Shown piece after piece: positions 34,657-43,444 of a stretch of DNA of 64,000 bases. Every line of letters begins with the position of its first letter. The stretch's first letter is position 1. The stretch lies in contig CAZIXF010000022.1 in the NCBI GenBank assembly GCA_964543195.1, positions 14,928 through 78,927 on the forward strand, given 5' to 3'. Both the position numbers and the translations under genes were made by a program. The notes below the pieces were generated by a model. That model was not told the origin of the DNA and did not search any database. It was given only the letters and a program-made list of their open reading frames with translations. Source of the DNA: JAGTVG01 sp964543195 (GTDB lineage: Bacteria > Bacteroidota > Bacteroidia > Cytophagales > Cyclobacteriaceae).

Positions 34657-35205
34657 TTAGTCGTATTTAAAGGCTTCATAAGGAATGTCCAGGGGTTCTC
34701 CCTTTATCAGGGCTATAAGCGCGTTGTAGATCATATCGGCCCTCGGAGGACATCCCGGTAGAAAATAATCGATCTTTACTATCTCGTGACACGGATAAAC
34801 CTTGTCAAGCAGGAGAGGAAGTTCCTCATCATCGGGAATGATCTTCTCCACATTATGTTCCACGCTCGGACCATTCAGGTAGGCTTCTTCCAGACATTCC
34901 CTGAGGGAAATCGTATTTCTCAGTGCCGGCAAACCTCCCATGAGGGCACATTCCCCCACCGATATCAGAATTTTGCAGTTTTCCCTGAAATCTCTTAGAA
35001 CATGTACATTTTCACTGTTGCATGCCCCTCCCTCGATCAATCCGATATCACATTTTTTTGTGAATTTCTTTATGTCATTTATTGGTGATTTATTGAATTC
35101 GACTAATTCAGCCAGTTCCAGAATGCGCTCGTCAATATCCAGAAAAGACATATGACACCCGAAACATCCGGCCAGTGAAGTTGTCGCTATTATCGGTTTA
35201 CTCAT
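34657..35205 (-). CDS. hoxY: NAD-reducing [NiFe] hydrogenase small subunit
   Basis: A 182-residue subunit carrying the proximal [4Fe-4S] cluster. Ligand cysteines are seen in LAGCFGCHMSF (C14, C17), SVGECALMGG and FLPGCPPRAD. No Tat signal and no C-terminal cluster domain, as expected for the short cytoplasmic small subunits of group 3d. Between hoxU and hoxH. Confidence 0.93.
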   Translation of the reverse strand: MSKPIIATTSLAGCFGCHMSFLDIDERILELAELVEFNKSPINDIKKFTKKCDIGLIEGGACNSENVHVLRDFRENCKILISVGECALMGGLPALRNTISLRECLEEAYLNGPSVEHNVEKIIPDDEELPLLLDKVYPCHEIVKIDYFLPGCPPRADMIYNALIALIKGEPLDIPYEAFKYD

Positions 35206-35216
35206 CTATCAATAAT

Positions 35217-35930
35217 TTAAAGGTTCGCAGATTTACTTTTATCAAATTCATGCCCGATAGGCTTTTTATCATATTCCCTTTTTCCCATGGGGATTTTATA
35301 CGCTTCTCCCTTTTTGAGGAGTGCACCCACAGGGCAGACATCCTGGGCTTTTTGAGCCAGTTCCTCATTCATATCCTTGCTGAGCCGCGGGTCCACGTTG
35401 ATCACCACCTTGTCGCCGCGTCGCTTGAAGGCGAAAATGCTATGCCCATCCTCATTCTTCACAGCCCTGATACATCGCTTGCATAATATACAGCGGTCAT
35501 GGTCCTTGACAAGATTCCCGTAGGAAGCTTCAATATCCCGTTTGGGGAACCGGTAAGGAAACCGGGGCGCCATTATACTAAACCGGTAAGCAAGGGCCTG
35601 TAACTCACAATTACCGCTCACTTCGCAGAATGGGCAGAAGTGATTTCCTTCAACAAACAAAAGTTCAACAATCGATTTCCTGAGTTCCTGAATTTCTTCC
35701 GTATCATTTTCAATTTCCATACCTTCAGCCACAGGAGTCGTGCAGGCAGTCATTAGCTTACCGTTGACCTTTACATTACAAACCCGGCACGATCCTCTGG
35801 GCTTAACTCCGGGCAGATTGCACAGAGTAGGTATATAAATTTTATTGGCTCTGGCCGCTTCCAGTATGTATTGACCACTTTCTGCCATGCAGGTTTCACC
35901 ATCTATTTTTATTTCTATGATCTTAGCCAT
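35217..35930 (-). CDS. hoxU: Diaphorase subunit with [2Fe-2S] and [4Fe-4S] clusters
   Basis: A 237-residue NuoG-N-terminal-like protein. Order: plant-type [2Fe-2S] domain (CNLPGVKPRGSCRVC, then MTACTTPV), the His/Cys [4Fe-4S] site HFCPFCEVSGNCELQ, and a ferredoxin-like part CILCKRCIRAVKNE with a later DVCPVGAL. It passes electrons between HoxF and HoxYH. Confidence 0.93.
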   Translation of the reverse strand: MAKIIEIKIDGETCMAESGQYILEAARANKIYIPTLCNLPGVKPRGSCRVCNVKVNGKLMTACTTPVAEGMEIENDTEEIQELRKSIVELLFVEGNHFCPFCEVSGNCELQALAYRFSIMAPRFPYRFPKRDIEASYGNLVKDHDRCILCKRCIRAVKNEDGHSIFAFKRRGDKVVINVDPRLSKDMNEELAQKAQDVCPVGALLKKGEAYKIPMGKREYDKKPIGHEFDKSKSANL

Positions 35931-35952
35931 AAGTAATTCGTATTATTTTCTT

Positions 35953-37749
35953 TTAAAATGATTTTCTTCCGGTTAATTCCATCGATTCCTGAAGCGCAGT
36001 ATTCAAATCAAACCCTTCATCAAAATCCTTATGTTTCTGAATCCTGGATTCATATAAATGTGGAAAATTCTTCAATGTAGTTAATATGGGATTAAGTGCG
36101 GTCTGACCCAGTCCGCACCGGTTACCCCTCATTATTGGACCCCAATTCTTCATATCTTCCAGATCCTTTTTAACACCTCTTCCCGAAAGGATCTTTTTAA
36201 GCTTGTTCCGGTACTCCACAGTCAAAGAGCGACAGGGCACGCAGGATCCGCACGATTCTTCAATAAAAAACTCAGTAAAGTTCATAACGATATCCTTGAT
36301 CAGATCACGCTGATTCCCAATAATGATCAGGGAACCACCTGTGGAGAGATCCTCATATCCCAGTGTGCGGCTAAACTCGCCTGGTCCGATACAGGCTCCC
36401 GACGGGCCTCCGACCTGTACAGCCTGAACCTCTCCAATATTACCCACCAGGTCAAGGATGTCATTCACACTGAAACCCCATTCCACTTCGTACACGCCGG
36501 GATGCAGGCAGTCGCCTGAAACGCTAAGCAATTTTGTGCCGGTAGACTCTCTTGTTCCATAGGAACGATACCAGTTCCCACCTTCGATTATGATCATGGG
36601 AACAGCACACAGCGTCTCCACGTTATTTACGACCGTAGGCATATCCAGATATCCTTTTTCCACGGGGAATGGCGGACGGTCGCGGGGTTCCCCACGTTTT
36701 CCTTCCGCCGATTCTATCAATGCCGATTCCTCTCCGCAGACATATGCTCCGGCACCAAACTGGATACGGATATTAAAATCAAATCCCTTTTTGCCGGCTA
36801 TATTTTCCCCCAGTATATTTTTCTCATTCATTTCGCGAATAATATCCTCAAGATATTCCTGAAGATATTTATATTCATATCTGAGGTATATGATCCCTTC
36901 TTTTGAACCAACCGCATAACCTGCTATGGCCATTCCTTCAAGCAGCCTTCTTGGCTGTTCGGTAAGGATCACACGATCCTTGAATGTACCGGGTTCGCCC
37001 TCATCTGCATTGCAGAAAATGAATTTTCTTTCTCCCGGTGCCTTACGGCAGAATTGCCATTTCAGACCCGTGGGAAATCCGGCTCCACCTCTTCCCCTGA
37101 TATTCGAGGTGGTCATCTCATCGATCACTTCATCAGGAGATAACTCAATGGCCTTTTTTAGGGCATCGCCAGGTATATATTTGGGTGAAAGAATAGGACC
37201 TATCTTCCGAATATTATTGCTAACAACGCTTTTGATAAGCGGATGACTGTTGGCCCCGTCCCCGTAACTGGCCACATACATTTCATCCACCTTTCTGCCG
37301 GCTTTGATGTCTTTTACGATCTCCCGTGCCCTGTACTTGGTGAGCCGGGTAAACACCATGCCATTGATAATCGCAGCCGGTTCCTGATCGTTCATTCCAA
37401 TACAGGAGGTATTGAATAACCCGATCAATCCGTCTTCTGTAATCTCCCCGAATTGACAACCGGCTTCCTCCTCGAATACCCGGGCTACTCCCTCACGTCC
37501 CATCATGTTGGCTACCGCACTGTCATTCAAATACACATTATATTTACCTAATGGTTTCTGTGAGAAAAAATGATAGAATGACAAAGTCTGTTCAACATCA
37601 GCATGGGAAATGCCCAACTCCCTGGAAATCAATGAAACTGAATCATCAGAGACAAAACCAAGTGCATCCTGCGTGTCGATCAGGATATCCATCAGCCTGG
37701 TCTTGTCCTTGTTATATTTGGCTACAATGGATGGAACATCCGTTTTCAT
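35953..37749 (-). CDS. hoxF: NADH-binding diaphorase subunit HoxF with degenerate NuoE-like N-terminal domain
   Basis: 598 residues. Residues about 1-150 are NuoE-like, but the usual four cysteines are reduced: the first pair is replaced by VYLNDSAVANMMG, and the second pair keeps only C116 (SCIGMN). A [2Fe-2S] cluster is therefore unlikely there, as known for Ralstonia HoxF. The NuoF part is intact: FMN/NADH loops GRGGAGFPTGLKW and GAYVCGEESALIESAEGKRGEPR, and the [4Fe-4S] site ESCGSCVPCR with NRCGLGQTA. First structural gene after rex (42 bp). Confidence 0.92.
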   Translation of the reverse strand: MKTDVPSIVAKYNKDKTRLMDILIDTQDALGFVSDDSVSLISRELGISHADVEQTLSFYHFFSQKPLGKYNVYLNDSAVANMMGREGVARVFEEEAGCQFGEITEDGLIGLFNTSCIGMNDQEPAAIINGMVFTRLTKYRAREIVKDIKAGRKVDEMYVASYGDGANSHPLIKSVVSNNIRKIGPILSPKYIPGDALKKAIELSPDEVIDEMTTSNIRGRGGAGFPTGLKWQFCRKAPGERKFIFCNADEGEPGTFKDRVILTEQPRRLLEGMAIAGYAVGSKEGIIYLRYEYKYLQEYLEDIIREMNEKNILGENIAGKKGFDFNIRIQFGAGAYVCGEESALIESAEGKRGEPRDRPPFPVEKGYLDMPTVVNNVETLCAVPMIIIEGGNWYRSYGTRESTGTKLLSVSGDCLHPGVYEVEWGFSVNDILDLVGNIGEVQAVQVGGPSGACIGPGEFSRTLGYEDLSTGGSLIIIGNQRDLIKDIVMNFTEFFIEESCGSCVPCRSLTVEYRNKLKKILSGRGVKKDLEDMKNWGPIMRGNRCGLGQTALNPILTTLKNFPHLYESRIQKHKDFDEGFDLNTALQESMELTGRKSF

Positions 37750-37791
37750 ATATTTAAAAATTTTTTAGTTAGAAATCTGTGTTTATTAAAA

Positions 37792-38403
37792 TCATTCGCT
37801 ATTCGTTACAAGAAATATCAGATTCTCGATTTCGTGTCCGATATTTACATTACTGATCGAAATCTGATTGCTGCGCAGATTCATCGGGGTAAAATTCAAT
37901 ACTCCCTTTATCCCCGCATCTTCCAGTTCATGCATACATTCTGTGGCTGCATTTTCCGGAACCGCTAAAATGGCAAGTTTTATTCCGTTCTTTTTAACAT
38001 AATCGGTAAGCTTTTCCACCGGATAAACCGGAATTTCGGCCTCTTCATTCAACTTTACCGGATCATTGTCAAAAACAGCACTTATCTGGATCATGTCTTT
38101 CTTAAATCCGGGATAGTTCATCAATGCCTGCCCGATACGTCCCGCTCCCATTATTATGATTTTATGCTTTTTGTTTACCCCAAGTATCTCGTTTATCTTG
38201 TTGATAACAAAGTCGATCTTGTATCCTCCCTTCTGCGTACCGGTGATACCGAACTCCCTGAAATCCTTCCGCACCAGTGACGGGGAAATATCCAGTGAAT
38301 CAGCCAGGTTGTCTGAGAATATTTTAATGAATCCTATACTCTTCAGCCGGATGAGCAGGTTTTTATAATTCAATAGTCGATAGATCTTATCCCCACTTGC
38401 CAT
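37792..38403 (-). CDS. rex: Redox-sensing transcriptional repressor Rex
   Basis: A 203-residue NAD(H)-sensing repressor. N-terminal winged helix (LADSLDISPSLVRKDFREFGITGTQKGGY), Rossmann NAD-binding domain (IIMGAGRIGQALMNY), and a C-terminal domain-swapped helix (NVGHEIENL region near NVNIGHEIENLIFLV). Rex leaves DNA when NADH rises. A perfect Rex-type palindrome lies 11 bp upstream of the start, and hoxF follows 42 bp downstream, so Rex should autoregulate itself and the hydrogenase operon. Confidence 0.94.
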   Translation of the reverse strand: MASGDKIYRLLNYKNLLIRLKSIGFIKIFSDNLADSLDISPSLVRKDFREFGITGTQKGGYKIDFVINKINEILGVNKKHKIIIMGAGRIGQALMNYPGFKKDMIQISAVFDNDPVKLNEEAEIPVYPVEKLTDYVKKNGIKLAILAVPENAATECMHELEDAGIKGVLNFTPMNLRSNQISISNVNIGHEIENLIFLVTNSE

Positions 38404-38413
38404 GAAAATAAAT

Positions 38414-38433
38414 TATGTTATATAAATAACATA
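38414..38433 (-). promoter_or_regulatory. Rex operator at the rex-hox promoter
   Basis: A perfect 20-bp palindrome, TATGTTAT-ATAA-ATAACATA, that contains TGTTA-N6-TAACA, the known Rex half-site arrangement. It begins 11 bp before the rex ATG and, on the minus strand, just after a one-mismatch -7 box TTAATTTG (38447-38440), so bound Rex would cover the transcription start. Confidence 0.85.
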
Positions 38434-38499
38434 TTGCTTCAAATTAATTAACGAATAAATTAAAGTGCCGTAAAATTGTGTTATTTGGTATAAAAAAAA

Positions 38500-38515
38500 T
38501 ATGATATATATCATT
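38500..38515 (-). promoter_or_regulatory. Fnr-like palindrome upstream of rex-hox
   Basis: ATGATATATATCAT (38501-38514) is a perfect 14-bp palindrome with core TGAT-N4-ATCA, the same form as the sites before nosZ and the RIC gene. Its centre is about 74 bp upstream of the inferred rex-hox transcription start (a class I distance), and 141 bp before the divergent plus-strand gene. AT-rich context lowers certainty. Confidence 0.45.
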
Positions 38516-38648
38516 AAAAAAATAAAATATAGCGAAATTATCCCTGTTTGTTTATGAATCATTCCCAGTAATTCAATCTGCAACAAATTATATCGATTCA
38601 GATCCGGGAACGGTATTTATTCTATAAAAAAAATTATTACTTTTAGGG

Positions 38649-39710
38649 ATGTTTTCACAAAATCTGATACGGTTCATCCTGCTGACATGTTGGGTGTCAG
38701 GCATTACGGGATTAATGAATATTGCCAATTCCCAGGGAAATTCAGGGCTTGAATATTCTGAAAAAAATACGTTCTCCATCAATGATCCGCTCGAAGTAAC
38801 CCTGGAATTCAACATCAGGGATTTTATCAGGAACAAGGATAAAGACGAATACAGGCCAGCCACTATTTCATACTATCTTCCTGACAGTACCTATATCGAA
38901 AGACTGGTCAATATCAGGCCGCGGGGAAATTTCCGCAGAGACAAATGTTACCTGCCTCCTATCAAGATCGATTTTGACGACAGCAACTACCATGTAAAGG
39001 AGTTTGAACGTATGGGTAAGGTAAAACTGGTCTCCCTTTGCAAACTATCGAATAATTTTGAGCAGTATCTCATCAAGGAATATCTCACCTACAAAGCCTA
39101 TGAATTGATAACTGATTACAGCTTTGAAACTTATTTTATGAAAATCAATTTTGTAGACAGTGAAGGAAAAAAAAAGCCATTCTCCGGCTATGCATTTATT
39201 ATCGAAGATATCGACAGGCTGGCTGAAAGGAATAATGCCATTGAAATTGAAAATACAGGTCTTCTCCCGGTCCATATGTACCGGCCTGTTATGAATAAGC
39301 TCGGAATCTTTCAGTATATGATCGGGAATACCGACTGGCATGTACCCAATCTCCATAACCTGAAACTAATAAAGATCATGGATCCCGATTATCCCTTGCC
39401 CATTCCTGTACCCTATGATTTCGATTATGCGGGAATAATCAATGCCAATTATGCCATACCGCATGAAAGTCTTCCGATTGATAAGATAACCGAACGGTAC
39501 TATATGGGTAACTGTATGACAGATGCCGAATTCAAGGAATTAAAAGAGGTTTTTTTGGCGAACAAAGAAGCAATAATCAATCTTTTTAAGGATTGTGAAC
39601 TGCTTCAGAATTTTAACAGGAACAGTGCTGAAGCCTATTTGAATGATTTCTTTGATATTATCTCCAGTAAAAAATTGACTGAAAATATTTTGTTTGAAAA
39701 ATGTGATTAA
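38649..39710 (+). CDS. Exported CotH-like (atypical protein kinase fold) protein
   Basis: 353 residues with a signal peptide (IRFILLTCWVSGITGL). The region with RPRGNFRRDKCYLPPIKIDFDD, KVKLVSLCKLSNNFEQYLIKEYLTYKAYELI and then GIFQYMIGNTDWHVPNLHNLKLI and PVPYDFDYAG resembles the order of motifs in CotH/HipA-like kinase folds: phosphate-binding/Lys region, then a catalytic-loop-like N-T-D-W, then a DFD metal motif. I do not recognise a named family; kinase activity is a hypothesis. Monocistronic, between the rex promoter and a bidirectional terminator. Confidence 0.65.
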   Translation: MFSQNLIRFILLTCWVSGITGLMNIANSQGNSGLEYSEKNTFSINDPLEVTLEFNIRDFIRNKDKDEYRPATISYYLPDSTYIERLVNIRPRGNFRRDKCYLPPIKIDFDDSNYHVKEFERMGKVKLVSLCKLSNNFEQYLIKEYLTYKAYELITDYSFETYFMKINFVDSEGKKKPFSGYAFIIEDIDRLAERNNAIEIENTGLLPVHMYRPVMNKLGIFQYMIGNTDWHVPNLHNLKLIKIMDPDYPLPIPVPYDFDYAGIINANYAIPHESLPIDKITERYYMGNCMTDAEFKELKEVFLANKEAIINLFKDCELLQNFNRNSAEAYLNDFFDIISSKKLTENILFEKCD

Positions 39711-39712
39711 AA

Positions 39713-39742
39713 AAAGATCAGGAGAGTAATCCCCTGATCTTT
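39713..39742. terminator. Bidirectional terminator between convergent genes
   Basis: AAAGATCAGG (39713-39722) and CCTGATCTTT (39733-39742) form a perfect 10-bp stem with a 10-nt loop, beginning 2 bp after the plus-strand stop. The A run before the stem gives a T run on the minus strand, so it can also end hppA transcription, 35 bp after its stop. Confidence 0.85.
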
Positions 39743-39777
39743 ATTGGCAGAGTTTTGACATATAGATACTATCCGGT

Positions 39778-42066
39778 CTATTTCATGGTGCCATCCACCT
39801 CTTCTACTTTATCGGTGATCAGGTTATGAGCTTTTTTTGCTTCCGTTTCTTTTTCGATCTGTATTACCTTTTCATCCACGTTCTGGGAAGTTGTAGATGT
39901 AGTGATAGCAATAGAAGGTGCGATAACCAGTGCAATCACCGACATAAGCTTAAGGAGTATGTTTAGTGATGGACCAGACGTATCTTTGAATGGATCTCCG
40001 ACGGTATCGCCTACAACGGCAGCTTTGTGAGGATCGGAACCCTTGTAATATTTTTCTCCGTCAATTTCAATCCCTTCTTCGAACATTTTTTTGGCATTAT
40101 CCCATGCGCCACCGGCGTTGGACTGGAATATGGCCATCAACACACCTGTTGTGGTTACTCCGGCCAGCAGTCCTCCAAGCATTTCCGGGCCTCCAATATA
40201 ACCGATTGCAGCCGGGGTAGCTACAGCTACCAGGCCTGGGAACACCATTTTACGGATCGAGGCTTTCGTAGAGATCTCAACACATTTATCGAACTCGGCT
40301 TTATCGTCAGCCTCATGGAAAATTTTCTGTTCCTCTTCGGTCGCCTTACTGATGTCCGAATCATATTTTCTCATCAGTTCAAGGGCAGCCTTTAAAGCAG
40401 GTATCTCAGCAAACTGTCTTCTTACTTCCTGTATCATGGACATGGCCGCCTCTCCTACTGCCGACAACGACATGGCCGAAAATATAAAGGGAAGCATAGC
40501 ACCGAGAAATACACCGGCCATCACGGAGGGTTTGGAAATATTGATCGAGGTAATGTTGGCCTGCTGGGTAAATGCGGCAAATAATGCAAGGGCTGTTAAT
40601 GCAGCCGAACCGATAGCGAAACCTTTACCGATGGCTGCCGTGGTATTCCCTACCGCGTCCAGCTTATCCGTTCTCTGCCTTACCTCCTTGGGGAGCTCTG
40701 CCATCTCTGCAATCCCTCCCGCATTATCTGAGATCGGGCCATAGGCATCTACAGCTAACTGAATACCCGTATTGGCCAGCATACCAACCGCAGCGATGGC
40801 AATTCCATACAAACCGGCTACAAAATACGAGATGAGAATGGCTGCTGCAATCAGAATAATCGGGATCACCGTGGAACGCATACCCACGCTGAGTCCGGCT
40901 ATAATATTCGTGGCAGAACCGGTAAGGGATTGTTTGGCTATGAGCCGCACCGGAGGAGTACCGGTACCGGTATAATACTCAGTGACCAATCCGATTCCAA
41001 GTCCTGCTCCCAATCCAGCCAGTGTCGCGTAAAATACACCCATGGCGGTATATTCAATTCCGGCTATTTCCCAGCTTTCGGGAAGCATGACCCGGATGAT
41101 GAAGAACATGACAATGATCATCAGTACGGAAGAGCCGTACTCACCAATATTCAGGGCTTTTTGAGGACTTCCACCCTCTTTTACCCTGACAAAAAATGTC
41201 CCAATTATAGATACAATGATACCGGCAGCGGCAAGCGCAAGCGGTAACATTACCGCTCCGAGACCATTAAAAGTCCCTGCAAATTCCGGAAGGGTAACAA
41301 AGGCGGCTCCCAGCACCATAGTACCAATAATCGAACCTACGTACGATTCGAAAAGGTCGGCACCCATACCGGCCACATCGCCTACGTTATCGCCTACGTT
41401 ATCTGCTATTGTGGCGGGGTTCAGCGGATGATCTTCAGGGATACCGGCTTCTACCTTGCCTACCAGGTCGGCTCCCACATCTGCGGCTTTGGTGTAAATT
41501 CCACCACCAACCCTGGCGAAAAGGGCAATAGATGAGGCACCCAGCGAAAAACCAGCCAGCACATTTAACACCGTCATTGTACCCCATGCCGCGCCAATAT
41601 AATAATTGTACAGAAGGAACAGCGAGCTTAATCCCAGTACACCAAGACCCACTACGCCAAGACCCATTACCGAACCACCGGAAAAGGCGACTTCGAGTGC
41701 CTTGCCTAGCGAGGTACGGGCTGCGTTGGTCGTACGGACGTTTGCCTTGGTGGCCACCTTCATTCCGATAAACCCGGCAAGCCCGGAACAGAGTGCGCCC
41801 ACAACAAATGAAAGCGCAACCATGGCATTCGACTGGGTTTCAAATGATCCTTTGATCCCCAGAAGAACCGCCAGCGCCACCACGAATATGGCCAGCACTT
41901 TGTATTCTGCCTTCAGGAAGGCCATAGCCCCGACGGCTATGTTTTTGGAAATCCGGACCATTTTGTCGGTCCCGGCTTCCTGTTTAGAGACCCATGATGA
42001 TCTCCAGTATACAAAAAGGAGTGCAAGTACTCCGAATAGTGGTAAAATAAATGCTAAGTTTCCCAT
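39778..42066 (-). CDS. hppA: Membrane-bound (ion-pumping) inorganic pyrophosphatase, K+-dependent type
   Basis: A 762-residue, about 16-helix integral membrane protein that couples PPi hydrolysis to Na+ and/or H+ transport. The active-site block DVGADLVGKVE with NPATIADNVGDNVGDVAGMGADL and the C-terminal DTVGDPFKDTSGP are intact. The sequence GNTTAA in the DAVGNTT region has Ala, not Lys, at the position deciding K+ dependence, so it should be K+-dependent. Na+ versus H+ cannot be settled without an alignment. Single gene, minus strand. Confidence 0.95.
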   Translation of the reverse strand: MGNLAFILPLFGVLALLFVYWRSSWVSKQEAGTDKMVRISKNIAVGAMAFLKAEYKVLAIFVVALAVLLGIKGSFETQSNAMVALSFVVGALCSGLAGFIGMKVATKANVRTTNAARTSLGKALEVAFSGGSVMGLGVVGLGVLGLSSLFLLYNYYIGAAWGTMTVLNVLAGFSLGASSIALFARVGGGIYTKAADVGADLVGKVEAGIPEDHPLNPATIADNVGDNVGDVAGMGADLFESYVGSIIGTMVLGAAFVTLPEFAGTFNGLGAVMLPLALAAAGIIVSIIGTFFVRVKEGGSPQKALNIGEYGSSVLMIIVMFFIIRVMLPESWEIAGIEYTAMGVFYATLAGLGAGLGIGLVTEYYTGTGTPPVRLIAKQSLTGSATNIIAGLSVGMRSTVIPIILIAAAILISYFVAGLYGIAIAAVGMLANTGIQLAVDAYGPISDNAGGIAEMAELPKEVRQRTDKLDAVGNTTAAIGKGFAIGSAALTALALFAAFTQQANITSINISKPSVMAGVFLGAMLPFIFSAMSLSAVGEAAMSMIQEVRRQFAEIPALKAALELMRKYDSDISKATEEEQKIFHEADDKAEFDKCVEISTKASIRKMVFPGLVAVATPAAIGYIGGPEMLGGLLAGVTTTGVLMAIFQSNAGGAWDNAKKMFEEGIEIDGEKYYKGSDPHKAAVVGDTVGDPFKDTSGPSLNILLKLMSVIALVIAPSIAITTSTTSQNVDEKVIQIEKETEAKKAHNLITDKVEEVDGTMK

Positions 42067-42145
42067 ATATATTCAGAATTTGTTATTGATAAAACTTGTT
42101 AATCAAAAAATATCAGATTACTGCTTTTAAATTCAAATCAATTAT

Positions 42146-42175
42146 AAAAATCGTTTTATGAGATGGATAAAACGA
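42146..42175 (-). terminator. Terminator of the Ca2+/cation exchanger gene
   Basis: TCGTTTTAT (42151-42159) and ATAAAACGA (42167-42175) make a perfect 9-bp stem with a 7-nt loop. On the minus strand it is followed at once by TTTTTATAAT (42150-42141). It lies 82 bp after the exchanger stop and upstream of hppA. Confidence 0.7.
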
Positions 42176-42256
42176 GGGCAAAATTACTTATTATCGATTT
42201 ACTTAACCAAAAAAATCAGATCTTTCATTAATACCAAATAAAGTCTCGCAGTTTGA

Positions 42257-43444
42257 TCACACAAAAAAATTGATAAAATAGACAAAATCCTGAAGGCCTT
42301 TCGCGATCCGTCCGGCAAGTTCATTATCGAGGCCCCTTCCTACCACGTAAAGTGAAAAAATGCCATAGAGCCCCAGCAACATCAGTGCATGCAATAATCC
42401 GATATTTTTTGCGAAGACATAAATAAGAAAGGCAAAGACCGTAAGAAGCAGCAGCAACATTCTTAATTCAGCACTCAGGTCGATGATCTCCTGATGCATG
42501 TTAATTGGGCCATGGATCAACGTGAAAAGAAAGAGTGGAAAACCAAGAGCAAAACATATATCAAAGATATTGCTGCCAAGCGCATTGGATACGGCGTCAT
42601 CATAATTTCCCTTTCTGGCATCATTCATTGATATGATGGTATCCGGAACGCTGGAAGCTGCCGAAGCCAGTATTACTGCTACAAACATGATCGGAATATC
42701 AAGACCTTCGAAAGTACCCAAATAAGGAATAGTATATTCATCGCTGCCGATCCATTCACAGGACTGTACCAGCACAAAACAGACAAAGGCTATGGCTGTG
42801 GTCGAGATGATCAACAGGGGCCATGCATTGTAATTATTAATTTTCTTTTTACCCAGGACGACTCGTCGCAGATCAAAAGTCATAAGGGCCCAGATTAAAG
42901 GGACCTGCTTATATTCTATGTCGGTAAGTTGCTTTTCACGCTGTACTTTTTCAAGCTCCCCGGTTTTTTCCATGGCATACAGCATATAGGTCAGGTATAT
43001 AAAATAGATGATCATGAGCAGCAGTCCATGACCCCAACCGATCGAAGTCCCGCTGATCACCATAATAAAAATCAGTTCAGCGAGTATCAACGCATACCCA
43101 TCCCTTCGTATTACTTTTTTTGAAATTTTGATCACCTTGGCAATACCCAGGATTACCACCACCAGTATTACCGAAGCAGGTATGATCATGCTGTTGAAAA
43201 TAGCACTTCCTGCGGTGGTACCGATTCCCCCGGAAAACCCATCGACATCCTTAAGATAAAAAAGGAAAAAAAGAGAAGTAAATAATTCGGGTAAAGAACT
43301 TCCAATGGCATTAATAGTCGCCCCCCGTACACCATCCGATAAATTGCGGCCAATGTAGTCGGATGCAATTGCAAATCCATCGCTTGCCCGCCAAATGATC
43401 ACACAGCATACTATTACCAGTATTAAAGGAATTAATATGCCCAT
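42257..43444 (-). CDS. Ca2+/cation antiporter (CaCA family)
   Basis: A 395-residue membrane protein of about 10-11 helices with the two inverted alpha repeats of sodium/calcium exchangers: GATINAIGSSLPELFTSLFF with GTTAGSAIFNSMII (N-terminal half), and SAASSVPDTIISMNDARKGNYDDAVSNALGSNIFD (C-terminal half). It likely exports Ca2+ in exchange for Na+ or H+. A central cytosolic loop contains KTGELEKVQREKQ. Promoter box 40 bp upstream. Confidence 0.9.
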   Translation of the reverse strand: MGILIPLILVIVCCVIIWRASDGFAIASDYIGRNLSDGVRGATINAIGSSLPELFTSLFFLFYLKDVDGFSGGIGTTAGSAIFNSMIIPASVILVVVILGIAKVIKISKKVIRRDGYALILAELIFIMVISGTSIGWGHGLLLMIIYFIYLTYMLYAMEKTGELEKVQREKQLTDIEYKQVPLIWALMTFDLRRVVLGKKKINNYNAWPLLIISTTAIAFVCFVLVQSCEWIGSDEYTIPYLGTFEGLDIPIMFVAVILASAASSVPDTIISMNDARKGNYDDAVSNALGSNIFDICFALGFPLFLFTLIHGPINMHQEIIDLSAELRMLLLLLTVFAFLIYVFAKNIGLLHALMLLGLYGIFSLYVVGRGLDNELAGRIAKGLQDFVYFINFFV

